DNA of 64,000 bases from the NCBI GenBank assembly GCA_045804265.1, contig JBJMNK010000116.1, positions 1-64,000 of the forward strand, written 5' to 3'. Positions within the stretch are counted from its first letter, which is position 1; each line of letters opens with the position of its first letter. A program made the position numbers and the translations under genes. The notes beneath the pieces were generated by a model that was not told the DNA's origin, made no database searches, and saw nothing but the letters and a program-made list of their open reading frames with translations. This document shows, piece by piece, positions 32,361 through 41,979 of the stretch. The DNA is from JABFXC01 sp045804265. GTDB taxonomy: Bacteria > Gemmatimonadota > Gemmatimonadetes > Gemmatimonadales > Gemmatimonadaceae.

Positions 32361-34811
32361 ATGCAAATCCGCTTCGTGACCCTCGCGCTCGTGTGCACGA
32401 TTGCAATCGGCAGTCGCGCCGCGGCAGAGTGCCCCGCCAGGGACCCGGCCGGCGCGTGTCTCGTGGCGATTGCCCCGACCGCGAGCGATGCCAGCGACGT
32501 CTATGTCGGGCGCGCGGGCCAGACGAGGGTAAGGCCGCCGCGGCTCGAGGAGAGCGGCTCGAGCGTGGATGGGGTGCTCGACGACGCACAGTGGCAGCAC
32601 GCGGCGCTGCTCACGGGGTTTTCGGAGTTCTCGCCGCTCGACGGGGTCGCGGCCGAGGATTCGAGCGAGGTGCTCGTCTGGTACTCGGCGACGGCGATCC
32701 ATTTCGGCATCCGCGCGTTCGAGCCGCACGGCGCGGTGCGGGCGACGCTGGCGAACCGCGACAACATCGCGAGCGACGACAACATCCAGCTGCTGCTCGG
32801 GACGTTCAACGACGGGCGGCAGGCGATGGTGTTCGGCGTGAACCCGCTCGGCGTGCAGATGGACGGCGTGCTGGTCGAGACGAACCAGTCGCACGGGAAC
32901 GACTTCAACGCCAAGGCGACGTCACGCGACCAGGCGGACCTCAGCCCGGACTTCGTCTTCGAGTCGAAGGGGCGCCTAACGGCGTACGGCTACGAGGTCG
33001 AGGTGCGCATCCCGTTCAAGAGCCTCAAGTACCCCAACGCGGCCGAGCAGGCGTGGGGACTCAACATCGTGCGGATCGTCCAGCACTCCGGACACGAGGA
33101 TTCGTGGGCGCCGGCGAAGCGCGCGTCGCTCTCGTTCCTCGGCCAGTCGGGGACCGTCGAGGGGATGACCGACCTGCGGCGCGGGCTTGTAGTGGACGTG
33201 ACGCCGGAGATCACGCAGCGCACGACGGGTGCACCGCTGACGGCGCCTGGTGCCGGTGGCTGGGACTATTCGGCCGCTAATCCGCAGATCGGGGGCACCG
33301 TTCGCTGGGGGGTCACGAACAACATGACGCTCAACGCGACGGCGAATCCCGATTTCTCGCAGGTGGAGTCGGATGCCGGGCAGGTGGTGTTCGACCCGCG
33401 CGCAGCGTTGTACTTCACCGAGAAGCGGCCGTTCTTCCTCGACGGGAGCGAGCAGTTCTCGACACCGCACAACCTGGTCTACACGCGGCGGATCGTGCAG
33501 CCGGTCGCGGCGGCGAAGCTGACCGGGAAGATGTCGGGATTGAACCTCGCGCTGCTGTCGGCGGTGGACCGTCGTACCGCGTCGCTGACCGGTGATGGGC
33601 ATCCCGTGTTCAACATCGTGCGGCTGCAGCGCGATCTCGGCGGGCAGTCGCGGGTCGGCATGACGTACACCGATCGCATCGACGGCTCGGGGTACAACCG
33701 CGTCGCCGACGCCGACGGACGCTACGTGTTCCGCGGGATCTACAGCGTGCAGGGGCAATATGCGCGCAGCTTCACGAAGGATGTCGCGAGCGCGCCGATG
33801 GTGGCGGCGCCGTTATGGAACACGGTGGTGAGTCGCAACGGGAAGGCGTTCGGGCTGCGCTACTCGCTCGACGGGGTGAGCGACCGGTTCCGCACGCGCA
33901 GCGGCTTCATCTCGCGCGGCGGGATCGTCACACTCGGACTCGATCATCGCTTCACCTGGACCGCGCCGGCGGGTGCGTGGCTCGAGACGTTCAGCTTCAG
34001 CCCGGTGGTGAACACGACGTGGCGCTACGAGCGGTTCGTGCAGCAGAAGGACGCGATCGAGAAGCTTCTGCACTTCAACCTCTCGGCCACTGCGCGCGGC
34101 GGATGGAACGCGGGGTTCGGGCTGCTGACCGAGACGTTCGGCTTCGACCCCGATCTCTACGCGAACTATCGGATCCTGCGCGGGCCGGGCGACACGATCG
34201 CGTTTCGCGGCGTGGGGCGAATCCCGAACCAGGATTGGGTCTTCTCGGCGAGCACTCCGGAGTGGCAGAAGCTGTCGGCGAACGCGCTCTATCTCTGGGG
34301 GCGGGACGAGAACTTCTTCGAGTGGCAGTCGGCGAACATCGTCTTCGCGAGCTACGGACTCACGTTGCGGCCGAACCAGAAGCTGCGTGTCGATGGGAGC
34401 TACCAGCTGCAGACGTACCGGCGGCGCCCGGAAGGCACGATGGTCGGCGAGTTCAAGATTCCGCGGCTCAAGCTCGAGTACCAGCTCCAGCGCGCGATCC
34501 TGCTGCGTCTCGTCGGCGAGTATGACTCGGGCGCGCAGGCGGCGCTGGTCGACGCCGGGCGAACCGGGCTTCCGCTGCTGGTGAACAACGCGCTCGCGCC
34601 GGCGCAGACCGACAGCCGCTTCCGCGGCGACTTTCTCTTCTCGTACACACCGGTGCCCGGCACGGTGTTCTTCGTCGGCTATGGCGCAGGGTACGAGGAC
34701 GTGCGCGACGTACCGAAGCAGTTCAGCTTCCCGCGATCGTTAGGCCTGGCGGGCTACGCGCGTGACGGCGACGCACTGTTCATCAAGGCGAGCTACCTGA
34801 TACGGATGTAG
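32361..34811 (+). CDS. DUF5916/CBM9-domain outer-membrane protein
   Basis: An 816-residue exported protein. After the signal peptide, residues about 60-260 form a CBM9-like sandwich (SGSSVDGVLDDAQWQHAALL, VWYSATAIHFGIRAFEP, GYEVEVRIPFKSLKY). The rest is DUF5916, a predicted large outer-membrane beta-barrel with the conserved NPDFSQVESD and FTEKRPFFLDGSEQF motifs. It ends in aromatic-flanked strands (FIKASYLIRM). Such proteins are abundant in Gemmatimonadota and Bacteroidota; the function is unknown, perhaps uptake of oligosaccharides or peptides. A paralog lies at 55191. It is divergent from the monooxygenase. Confidence 0.88.
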   Translation: MQIRFVTLALVCTIAIGSRAAAECPARDPAGACLVAIAPTASDASDVYVGRAGQTRVRPPRLEESGSSVDGVLDDAQWQHAALLTGFSEFSPLDGVAAEDSSEVLVWYSATAIHFGIRAFEPHGAVRATLANRDNIASDDNIQLLLGTFNDGRQAMVFGVNPLGVQMDGVLVETNQSHGNDFNAKATSRDQADLSPDFVFESKGRLTAYGYEVEVRIPFKSLKYPNAAEQAWGLNIVRIVQHSGHEDSWAPAKRASLSFLGQSGTVEGMTDLRRGLVVDVTPEITQRTTGAPLTAPGAGGWDYSAANPQIGGTVRWGVTNNMTLNATANPDFSQVESDAGQVVFDPRAALYFTEKRPFFLDGSEQFSTPHNLVYTRRIVQPVAAAKLTGKMSGLNLALLSAVDRRTASLTGDGHPVFNIVRLQRDLGGQSRVGMTYTDRIDGSGYNRVADADGRYVFRGIYSVQGQYARSFTKDVASAPMVAAPLWNTVVSRNGKAFGLRYSLDGVSDRFRTRSGFISRGGIVTLGLDHRFTWTAPAGAWLETFSFSPVVNTTWRYERFVQQKDAIEKLLHFNLSATARGGWNAGFGLLTETFGFDPDLYANYRILRGPGDTIAFRGVGRIPNQDWVFSASTPEWQKLSANALYLWGRDENFFEWQSANIVFASYGLTLRPNQKLRVDGSYQLQTYRRRPEGTMVGEFKIPRLKLEYQLQRAILLRLVGEYDSGAQAALVDAGRTGLPLLVNNALAPAQTDSRFRGDFLFSYTPVPGTVFFVGYGAGYEDVRDVPKQFSFPRSLGLAGYARDGDALFIKASYLIRM

Positions 34812-34836
34812 TGGTGATCGCAGCGCGCGGACCGAG

Positions 34837-35427
34837 TCAGGGATGACGCGTGGCCTGATAGCCGATCTTGGCGCCAACTCCCTGCAACGGCGCGACGACA
34901 ACCACACCGAGCACCATCGCGTAGGGGTCGTTCCAGGCAAGCCCGACGAGCGTCGTCGGGATCGCCGCGCCTAACGCTGTGGCCAGCAGCGATCCGTGCG
35001 ACCCGTCGCTGCGGCCGATGGCGTAAGCAACCGAGGTGCTCCCGACGAAAGAACCGATCGCGTAAGCGACGTTCGCTTTCGGGCTGTACCCCTCGTCGCC
35101 TTTCACGCGCCGATCGGGCGAATCGACTTTGCTGTAAGGCCTGGCGGCGAGGAGCCCGACGGCAATCGCGCCGAGCATGCCGCCGGCGATCTGCAGACGC
35201 CGCGTTCGGCCGGACGCTTTCGCCGGGGCATCGCTCTCATCGAGTGCGAAGGTCGCGATGGAAGCGCCAACCGGAAATGCACCGGTCGCGGGCACCGACG
35301 CGTGCAGGCGCGCCATTGACGGCGTGAGGAACGCCGGCTCCGCGATGCGCTGTGCCAGCGCCGTCGGCGCGTACAAGGCGACGACGGCAGCGAGTACCAT
35401 CGCGCAAGCCGAGCGATTCGCGAGCAT
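34837..35427 (-). CDS. Exported membrane protein, function unknown
   Basis: A 196-residue protein with a signal peptide ending TALAQ and two or three C-terminal hydrophobic segments (LQIAGGMLGAIAVGLLAA, ANVAYAIGSFVGSTSVAYAIG, PYAMVLGVVVVAPL). It is Gly/Ala-rich in the second half, similar to glycine-zipper proteins. I do not recognise the family. The start is set by GGAGAAG upstream. The open frame extends to 35664 but that region belongs to the preceding gene. It is convergent with the DUF5916 gene (25-bp gap). Confidence 0.65.
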   Translation of the reverse strand: MLANRSACAMVLAAVVALYAPTALAQRIAEPAFLTPSMARLHASVPATGAFPVGASIATFALDESDAPAKASGRTRRLQIAGGMLGAIAVGLLAARPYSKVDSPDRRVKGDEGYSPKANVAYAIGSFVGSTSVAYAIGRSDGSHGSLLATALGAAIPTTLVGLAWNDPYAMVLGVVVVAPLQGVGAKIGYQATRHP

Positions 35428-35489
35428 GAGATCTTCTCCGCGGCTGGTCGAGCGACAAAACCTCGCGGCCAGCAGCCGCGTCACTCTGG

Positions 35490-36905
35490 TCAGGGCTTGC
35501 CACCTGGCGGCTGGGTGCAGCTGGCGCCGGTCGTGTTCTCGAGCGACGGACGCGCCGGCTCGGCGGGCACATTGACGTCGATCGTGACGTCGGTCGGCTT
35601 TCCCGGCTCGATCACGACCGGCTTGAGGATCTTGTTCTTGAGGAACCAGATCTTGTCTCCGCACATGAAGTCGGTGATCTCGACCTCGTACTTCCCCGGA
35701 GGACGGACGACGGCCGGGCCCCAGCCATCGGGATTCGCGCCGGTGCGCAGCGTCCCGTAGAGCCAGTGGCCGTCAGGGAGGTGCAGCGAGTACTTCGTCG
35801 GGAAGTAGTTGTTCGAGGCGATGTCGTAGATGCGGACACGGAGTGGCGCCGCGCCCGGTGCGGTGCTCGTCGCCGGCGCGGAGGTCGCGGGCGCGGCCGC
35901 GCTGGTGCTCGCCGGGGCTGCGGCGGCCAGCGAGGCGGCGGGCGCCGCACGAGTGGCCGCAGCGTTAGGCGGACCGGCCACCGCGTCAGGCGCCGCGTTG
36001 GTCACGCCAGGGGCGCTGGTCGTCGCGGCGGGCGGAGCCGAGGCAGCGTTAGGCACCGTGCGCGCGGCGACGCGGATCGCCGCCGCCGAGTCCTTCTTCG
36101 CCTGCGCGAGCGCCACTGCCTGTGCCTTCGCCGAGTCGCGCGCCTGCTGCCTGGCCAGCGCGTCCGCCTTCGCCTTTGCCAGCGTCGCCGCGCGCGCAAC
36201 CACTCGCGCACTGTCGGCCGCTTTCGCCTTGGCGATCGCCTCGGCGCGCGCCTGTGCGCGAAGCTGCGCCTTCGTCAGCGGCTTCGGTGGTGGCGCGGCG
36301 GCGACGGCGACGGGGGCAGGGCGTCCATCGGGAATCGCCGCGACATTCACGGGGTCCTTCGAGATGCGTCGCAGGACGAAGTGTCCTTCGCCGTCGGTGC
36401 CGCGGCGGTCCCATCTCCCTTTGGCGGAGTCGCCGAAGAAACGTCCCCACATCGAGATGCCGCCGTGATCGATCCGCGGAATGAAGTCGATGTTCACCGA
36501 GTCGCCGCGTACGTTGCCGCTGATCTCCGTCACCATCGACGTGTCGCCCGGCCCGAACGCGGTGACGTTTGCCGGTCGCAGGAACGAGCGGCCGAAGAAC
36601 GATTGCAGGTCGAGGTTGTGGCGGCCGAAGCGATCGCGCGGGTTCCACCACGCAGTGTTGCTGAAGGCGATTTCGCCGTTGATCTGGCCGGCCATCGGCT
36701 CGGTTCGCGCGCTCGGCGTGTCGAGATAGAGCTCGAGTCTCCAGCGTCCCTCGAGCGCCTTGCTCGGTCCGTCCGCGCCTGGCTGCTGCGCGGCAGCGGG
36801 TGCGGTCGCGGCGGCGAGCGCGATCGTCAGGCAGCGCAGCGCGCGCCAGGTCGAGTGGGCCCGCGCACCGTACGAACGTGCATCCAATCCCGAAGGCAGC
36901 TGCAT
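35490..36905 (-). CDS. Exported protein with Ala-rich helical linker
   Basis: A 471-residue exported protein (signal LRCLTIALAAATAPAAAQ). The first domain (about 55-190: LEGRWRLELYLD ... GHFVLRRI) is beta-rich. The middle (205-355) is extremely Ala/Lys-rich with repeated AKAKAADSAR-type heptads, then an Ala/Pro/Thr linker. The C-terminal domain (about 370-471) contains RIYDIASNNYFPTKYSLHLPDG and two Cys (DFMCGD, GASCTQ). The composition suggests a periplasmic stalk with two globular ends. Function unknown. The start at Met13 of the longest frame is preferred because it places the signal peptide; 36941 is the alternative. Confidence 0.65.
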   Translation of the reverse strand: MQLPSGLDARSYGARAHSTWRALRCLTIALAAATAPAAAQQPGADGPSKALEGRWRLELYLDTPSARTEPMAGQINGEIAFSNTAWWNPRDRFGRHNLDLQSFFGRSFLRPANVTAFGPGDTSMVTEISGNVRGDSVNIDFIPRIDHGGISMWGRFFGDSAKGRWDRRGTDGEGHFVLRRISKDPVNVAAIPDGRPAPVAVAAAPPPKPLTKAQLRAQARAEAIAKAKAADSARVVARAATLAKAKADALARQQARDSAKAQAVALAQAKKDSAAAIRVAARTVPNAASAPPAATTSAPGVTNAAPDAVAGPPNAAATRAAPAASLAAAAPASTSAAAPATSAPATSTAPGAAPLRVRIYDIASNNYFPTKYSLHLPDGHWLYGTLRTGANPDGWGPAVVRPPGKYEVEITDFMCGDKIWFLKNKILKPVVIEPGKPTDVTIDVNVPAEPARPSLENTTGASCTQPPGGKP

Positions 36906-37088
36906 GCTTTCACGCTGACATCCCATCCGCGTCCTCACCATTCGAAAAAGACCGGAGCCCAGGCCAGGAGCATCGCCCTCCCCGGATACGGGTGGGCGGC
37001 TCGCAGTGCTGACGTCGCTAGTGCACAGGACACGCCAGCGGGGGCCGCCGGCGTCCGGCGTTCGCCAGGCCGCGCCCGCTTGGTGGAC

Positions 37089-38423
37089 TCAGCGGGTCAG
37101 GACCAGGACAATCCCGGCGACGCCCACTACCAGCACGAGCCCGACGCCGACCAGCGCGAAGCGCAGCCAGCGCTGGTACGGAACACCGGCAGCGAGAAGG
37201 ACGGCCATCAGTGCGCCGTTGGTCGGGGTGAGCAGCTCGGTGAGTCCGGCGCCCATCTCGTAGGCCAGCACCGCCGACAGCCGCGGGAGGCGAAGCAGGT
37301 CGGCGAGCGGAACGAACACCGGCATCGTCAGCACGGCCTGTCCGCTGACGCTCGGCACGAATACGTGGATCAGCGACTGGGCCGGGATCATCAGGAGCAC
37401 GGCACCCGCCGGTGGTGCGCTGCCTAACGGTCCGGCCATCGCCTGCAGGATCGTGTCGATGACGTGACCGTCGGTGAGGACGAGCGAGATGCTGCGCGCG
37501 AGCCCGATCAGCACTCCCGCCGAGATGACGCTCTGCATCCCCTCGATGTAGGCGGTGGTCGTACCGCCAACTCCCAGTCCGCCGACCATTCCAGCGAGGA
37601 CGCCGCCGACGAGGAAGAGCGCCGAGAGCTCGTTGAATCCCCAACCCAGCTTCAGCGAGCCGTAGACGTAGACCACCACCGGCGCCGCGACGAGAACGAG
37701 CACGAAAACGTCGCGCGCGGACACGGGAACGCGACCGACCGTCGAGACCTCGGGCATCGCGGTGCGCATCTTCGCGGCGTGACGCATCGTCCACGCGATC
37801 CAGAGCGTGATCGCAACCACGAACATCACCAGTCGCAGCGCGCCGGCGGTCGTCACCGGAAGCTGCGCGAGCTGCAGAGCGATTCCCGCCTGGAACGGAT
37901 TGCTCGGTCCGAACGCGCTCCCGATCATCGCCGCACCGGCGCTCATCGCGACGACGCTGACCGCGTCGATGCCGAGTCCGGTGCCGAGAATGAGCAGCAC
38001 GGGGACGAGCGGGATGATCTCTTCCTGCATGTTCTCGAGCGCGCCCATCGCGGCGAAGAAGAGCGCGATGATCGGGATCGCGACCAGCCCGCGGTCGCGG
38101 AGCCCGCCGACGAGGGCGCCGACCAGCCTGCCTAACGATCCGATCCGGTCGACGACGACCCACGCGCCGCCGGCGAGGAGGATCAGCGCGATCACGTCGG
38201 CCGCCTCGACGATGCCGCGCGGCACGGCGACGACGGCGGCGAACGGCCCGACCGGCGCGCGCGCCACCGAGTGGTAGGTGCCGGCGACAACGACATTCCG
38301 ATGGGTGACGGGATCTTCGCGCCGGTCGTAGTCGCCGGCGGGAAGGATCCACGTCAGGACCGCGGCAACGCCGATCGCGCAGAGGAGAAGGACGAGCGGG
38401 TGCGGCAGCTGGAAGCGCTTCAC
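37089..38423 (-). CDS. YfcC-family (DcuC-type) membrane carrier
   Basis: A 444-residue protein with about 12 membrane helices. The N-terminus FQLPHPLVLLLCAIG...WILPAGDYDR, then AMGALENMQEEIIPLVPVL, GPSNPFQAGIALQLAQLP and SLIHVFVPSVSGQAVLTMP are hallmarks of the YfcC/ArcD-like C4-dicarboxylate/basic amino-acid carriers. Substrate is not certain; amino acids or peptides fit the neighbouring acylase. The start is GTG, 4 bp after the VIT gene stop, giving a three-gene unit acylase-VIT-carrier. The frame is open further upstream inside the VIT gene. Confidence 0.85.
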   Translation of the reverse strand: MKRFQLPHPLVLLLCAIGVAAVLTWILPAGDYDRREDPVTHRNVVVAGTYHSVARAPVGPFAAVVAVPRGIVEAADVIALILLAGGAWVVVDRIGSLGRLVGALVGGLRDRGLVAIPIIALFFAAMGALENMQEEIIPLVPVLLILGTGLGIDAVSVVAMSAGAAMIGSAFGPSNPFQAGIALQLAQLPVTTAGALRLVMFVVAITLWIAWTMRHAAKMRTAMPEVSTVGRVPVSARDVFVLVLVAAPVVVYVYGSLKLGWGFNELSALFLVGGVLAGMVGGLGVGGTTTAYIEGMQSVISAGVLIGLARSISLVLTDGHVIDTILQAMAGPLGSAPPAGAVLLMIPAQSLIHVFVPSVSGQAVLTMPVFVPLADLLRLPRLSAVLAYEMGAGLTELLTPTNGALMAVLLAAGVPYQRWLRFALVGVGLVLVVGVAGIVLVLTR

Positions 38424-38427
38424 GGCC

Positions 38428-39129
38428 TCAGGCCGCGACGTGGAACAGCCGGCCGACGCCGGCGGTGATCGCCATCGCCAGTCCGCCCCACAGTGCAACC
38501 CGGAAGGCGCCGACCCATGGCGACGCGCCGCCCGTGCGCGCGGCGACTCCACCGAGCACGGCGAGCATCACGATGCTGAAGACGACGACGAGTGGCGTGA
38601 CGAGCCGCCAGGGTGCGATCGCGGCGAGCAGCACGGGAATGAGCGCGCCGATGGCGAAGCTCACCGCCGACGCCAGCGCGGCCTGCAGTGGCCGCGCCGA
38701 GAGAACTTCCGAGAGGCCGATCTCGTCGCGGGCGTGCGCGCCTAACGCGTCGTGGGCCATCAGCTGCGTCGCCACCTGCTCGGCAAGGTCGCGCGTGAGG
38801 CCACGTCCCTCGTAGATGGCGGTCAGCTCCTCGCGCTCGCCCGGCTCGTTTGCGGCGAGCGCTCGGCGCTCCACCTCCAGATCGGCGCGCTCGGTGTCGA
38901 GCTGCGATCCGACCGACACGTACTCGCCCGCGGCCATCGACATCGTGCCGGCGGCGAGCCCGGCGACGGCGGCGGTGAGCACCGCCCCGCGAGCCGCGCT
39001 CGCCGCGGCAACGCCGACGATCAGGCTCGACGTCGAGATCAGCCCGTCGTTCGCGCCGAGCACCGCGGCGCGCAACCAGCCGACGCGGTGCGTGCGGTGC
39101 GCTTCACCGTGCATCGTCGATTCCGTCAT
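38428..39129 (-). CDS. VIT1/CCC1-family Fe/Mn transporter
   Basis: A 233-residue protein with five predicted helices. HRVGWLRAAVLGANDGLISTSSLIVGVAAA and TMSMAAGEYVSVGSQLDTERAD are the family signatures; the cytosolic loop (LEVERRALAANEPGEREEL...) is Glu-rich, as expected for metal recruitment. It likely moves Fe2+ or Mn2+ out of the cytoplasm. Its ATG overlaps the stop of the penicillin acylase gene (ATGA), so the two are translationally coupled; no functional link between them is obvious. Confidence 0.9.
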   Translation of the reverse strand: MTESTMHGEAHRTHRVGWLRAAVLGANDGLISTSSLIVGVAAASAARGAVLTAAVAGLAAGTMSMAAGEYVSVGSQLDTERADLEVERRALAANEPGEREELTAIYEGRGLTRDLAEQVATQLMAHDALGAHARDEIGLSEVLSARPLQAALASAVSFAIGALIPVLLAAIAPWRLVTPLVVVFSIVMLAVLGGVAARTGGASPWVGAFRVALWGGLAMAITAGVGRLFHVAA

Positions 39130-41372
39130 TGGCCCGGATGGTAGGTGCGTTCGGTGTGCCCGACGAGCTGCGACGGATAGTAATAGACCTCGCGCAGGTT
39201 GCCACTGGCGTAGCGGAGCGCTTCGTCGTTGAAGTGCGGCGAGTCGGGGTGGCCACTCTCGCCACCAGCAGTGACCGCGCGGGCGCGAACGCTGTCGCCG
39301 AATTCGACGATCGCGACGAAGCTGTTGCCGCTGGTGCCGTAATACTTCTTCGTCCCCGGGTATCGACGCGCGCCGAACGATGCGAGCGATCCCCACTGTG
39401 ACGAAGTGAACGGGACCGGGATGCTCGGTGCGGCGTCGTTGAACGGCTGGACGATGTCGCCCGTCAGGCGCTGGAAGCGATTGATATCGCCCCACGGCGT
39501 GCGCCAGCTCCCGAAGTCACTCTCGAGGCGCGCCGACGCGTCGGCGAGCGCCTGCAGCTTCTCCTGCGCCGACATGCGCGTCGCCATGTAGTCGTAGGTG
39601 GACATGACCTCGTCGCGCTCTTCGGCGCGGGCGGCGCCCCAGAGTCGCTCGCCCCAGAAGACCGCGAGCGCGGTCGGTATCGATGTCGCCGACCAGCGGT
39701 AGTCCCACGAGCGGAGCAGCGCAACCTGGTCGGCGAGCTTCGCCTTGAGCGGATTCGACGCCGGCGTCGAGTCATAGGCGGCGGTCAGCGTCGGGATGAG
39801 CTGCGCGAACGCCGGGAGATACGAGTCGAATGCGGCGGTGTTGAGCGACGCGGCGGTGAAGTCGTGCTTGCCCTCGAGCAGCATGCGCGCGTGGATCCCG
39901 CGCGGATTCTCGCCGGCGGTGTCCATGTACCTCGGATAATTCTCGCGCTTCGGGCTGTAGGGACCGGCAGCCGAGTAGGGCCAGTCGTTGGTGTTGAAGA
40001 TCCAGCCGTTAGGCGGGTTGAGCACGTGCGGCGCCGAGTCGAGCGGGGTGAGTCCCTTCCAGTCGGTGGCCGGGTCGCTGCCATCCACTGGGCGCGTGTA
40101 GTCGAAGCGGGCGTCGCGCCGCGGGATGAACTGCGGGTGGAGGTAGGCGATGTTCCCGCTGGCGTCGGCAAAGATCGTGTTGTTCGACGAGTTCGCGCGG
40201 AGCTGCGCGACCTTGACGAAGGAGATGAAGTCGGTCGCCTTGGTGCGCAGCCACGACTGCTCGAGCGCGGGCATCGGCGTGTTCATCAGCGCCACGCTGA
40301 TCCACTTGCCGTTCGCCTCGCGCACGATCGGGCCGTGGTGGGTGCGGTAGACGGTGAAGCGACGTTGCTGCATGCTGCCGTCGGCGCCACGGTACGGCAC
40401 CGTTATGACCGAGCTCGTGACCGGGCGTTCCTCGCTTCCATAGCGATAGGTGAGCCGCCCGCCGCGATCGGTGATCGTCTCGGCGAATTCGTCGATGACG
40501 TCGACCCCGCTCGACGTGTGCATCCAGCCGGCGTGCGCGTTGAAGCCCTGGTAGATGAAGAACTGTCCCCACGTCGCCGCGCCGTAGGCATCGAGCCCTT
40601 CGTCGCTCGACATCTGCAGCTCGGAGCGGAAGAAGAACGACGTGTGCGGGTTGATCAGGAGCAGTGCGTGGTGGTTCGCGGTGTTGGAGGGGGCGATCGC
40701 GATGCCATTGGACCCGGTGGGCTCAGTGAACACCGTACGATCGGGCTCGCTCTCGCGCGCGGCGAGGAGCGCGCCGTCGTTAGGCGAGGCCATGGCGCCG
40801 ACCATGTGCTTGCCGTAGAAGGCGCCGAGCTGCGAGATGGAGATGCTCTCGATGTCGCCGCCGATGCTTCCCTCGCTGAACGAGAGCGCCATCCAGGGCT
40901 CGAAACGCGTTATGACGCGGGGCTTCACCGAAGGATGCGTCGCGAGATAGTAATTCAGCCCGTCGGCCCAGGCGTTCATCAACTGCTGCAGCCAGACGGG
41001 ACTCGCCGCGTACTGTGCCTTCAGGGTGTCGGGGTCGATGAAGAGCTTCATCCGCAGGTCCTGGTAGACCGCGGACTCGCCCTCGGCCTCGGCGAGACGG
41101 CCCATCGCGTTGATGAAGTTCGTCTCGACGCGATTGAAGTCGTCCTCGGCCTGCGCGTAGATCATCCCGAACACCGCGTCGGCGTCGGTCTTCCCGTGGA
41201 CGTGCGCGATCCCCCAGTCGTCGCGGACGATCGTCACGCCCTGCGCGCGTTGCTGAAGGCGAGCGAGATCCGAGGCAGGCGTGGAGCTCGCAGGGGTGGT
41301 CGACGTGGCGACGGGCGCGCAGGCGGCGAGCAGGACGAGTGCGGCGGCTCGCAGGCGAACGGGAAGACTCAT
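39126..41372 (-). CDS. Penicillin acylase-family Ntn hydrolase (lipoprotein)
   Basis: A 748-residue Ntn hydrolase. The lipoprotein signal is VLLAACAP. The precursor should cleave itself before Ser221 in EPTGSNGIAIAPS, which becomes the N-terminal nucleophile; alpha and beta chains and a spacer of standard size are visible. VTIVRDDWGIAHVHG, LLLINPHTSF and YRTHHGPIV are family motifs. The chain probably hydrolyses N-acyl amides such as acyl-homoserine lactones or acylated peptides; the substrate is unknown. It is the first gene of the minus-strand unit; element D lies upstream of it. Confidence 0.9.
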   Translation of the reverse strand: MSLPVRLRAAALVLLAACAPVATSTTPASSTPASDLARLQQRAQGVTIVRDDWGIAHVHGKTDADAVFGMIYAQAEDDFNRVETNFINAMGRLAEAEGESAVYQDLRMKLFIDPDTLKAQYAASPVWLQQLMNAWADGLNYYLATHPSVKPRVITRFEPWMALSFSEGSIGGDIESISISQLGAFYGKHMVGAMASPNDGALLAARESEPDRTVFTEPTGSNGIAIAPSNTANHHALLLINPHTSFFFRSELQMSSDEGLDAYGAATWGQFFIYQGFNAHAGWMHTSSGVDVIDEFAETITDRGGRLTYRYGSEERPVTSSVITVPYRGADGSMQQRRFTVYRTHHGPIVREANGKWISVALMNTPMPALEQSWLRTKATDFISFVKVAQLRANSSNNTIFADASGNIAYLHPQFIPRRDARFDYTRPVDGSDPATDWKGLTPLDSAPHVLNPPNGWIFNTNDWPYSAAGPYSPKRENYPRYMDTAGENPRGIHARMLLEGKHDFTAASLNTAAFDSYLPAFAQLIPTLTAAYDSTPASNPLKAKLADQVALLRSWDYRWSATSIPTALAVFWGERLWGAARAEERDEVMSTYDYMATRMSAQEKLQALADASARLESDFGSWRTPWGDINRFQRLTGDIVQPFNDAAPSIPVPFTSSQWGSLASFGARRYPGTKKYYGTSGNSFVAIVEFGDSVRARAVTAGGESGHPDSPHFNDEALRYASGNLREVYYYPSQLVGHTERTYHPGQ

Positions 41373-41549
41373 GGCGCGGATCGGAGAGGTGAATCGCGAA
41401 GCTCGATGGCGTGCGCCAAAGATACGCGCCGATCCCGCGGGTGGCGATTGTCAAAGATCTGGCGCGTGTTGGACGAGCGTCTTCCGATGCGGATCGAGAG
41501 GTATCTCGATCAGCATCGCGATCGCTCAACGGTTACGCGTGCCGGATGG

Positions 41550-41920
41550 CCGTAACGGTGGAACGACAATCACGCGGATTACGCGGACTACACGGATCGC
41601 TCCTCGACGGGGGAGCTCCATGCGACGGGGCTGAACAATTTGGGGGCACGCGAGGCGAGATCGTCGCACCCTGCGTGCCCCAATCAGTTCACCCCGCCAT
41701 CCCGACCTTTGCCCTCGCGGCAGTTCTTAGCGGTGGAAATGAAGTTGCTGATATTCAACAGCTAATGAACCGCTGAGAACCGCTGCGCCATTCGAAGGCT
41801 CGCGGTCGCATGCAGGCCGAAGCGTTTCGCCGGATGCCGACGACCGGAGCGGAGCCCGGCCCGCCGGTTGGAGCAATCCGCGTGATCCGCGTAATCCGCG
41901 TGATTGTAGGTCACCCGTTG
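41550..41920. repeat. Nested inverted-repeat element, family 3 (element D)
   Basis: The outer arms are inverted copies built from 9-nt tandem units (TCACGCGGA, TTACGCGGA and variants), at about 41565-41603 and 41869-41907. Inside lies a hairpin: 41627-41651 (GGGGCTGAACAATTTGGGGG and following bases) pairs with 41673-41695. The hairpin sequence, TTGGGGGCACGC...GAGATCGTC...GCGTGCCCCAA, closely matches the one in element C (52341-52385). It fills most of the 607-bp gap 41373-41979; no ORF is seen, and a GCCTAACG copy lies at 41958. Confidence 0.75.
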
Positions 41921-41979
41921 ACCTCCTTCCGCGCGCACGACCACAGGCCGCGCATGCGCCTAACGATACAGCCCGCGGG

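Noticed and set aside
35766..37427. 553-codon plus-strand frame
   Set aside because: Antisense to the Ala-rich exported protein. Extreme Arg/Gly composition is typical of GC-rich shadow frames.
39864..41555. 563-codon plus-strand frame
   Set aside because: Antisense to the penicillin acylase; no motif seen.
41550..41920. Tandem 9-nt repeats as a CRISPR array
   Set aside because: Units are 9 nt without spacers and form inverted pairs; no cas genes are present.
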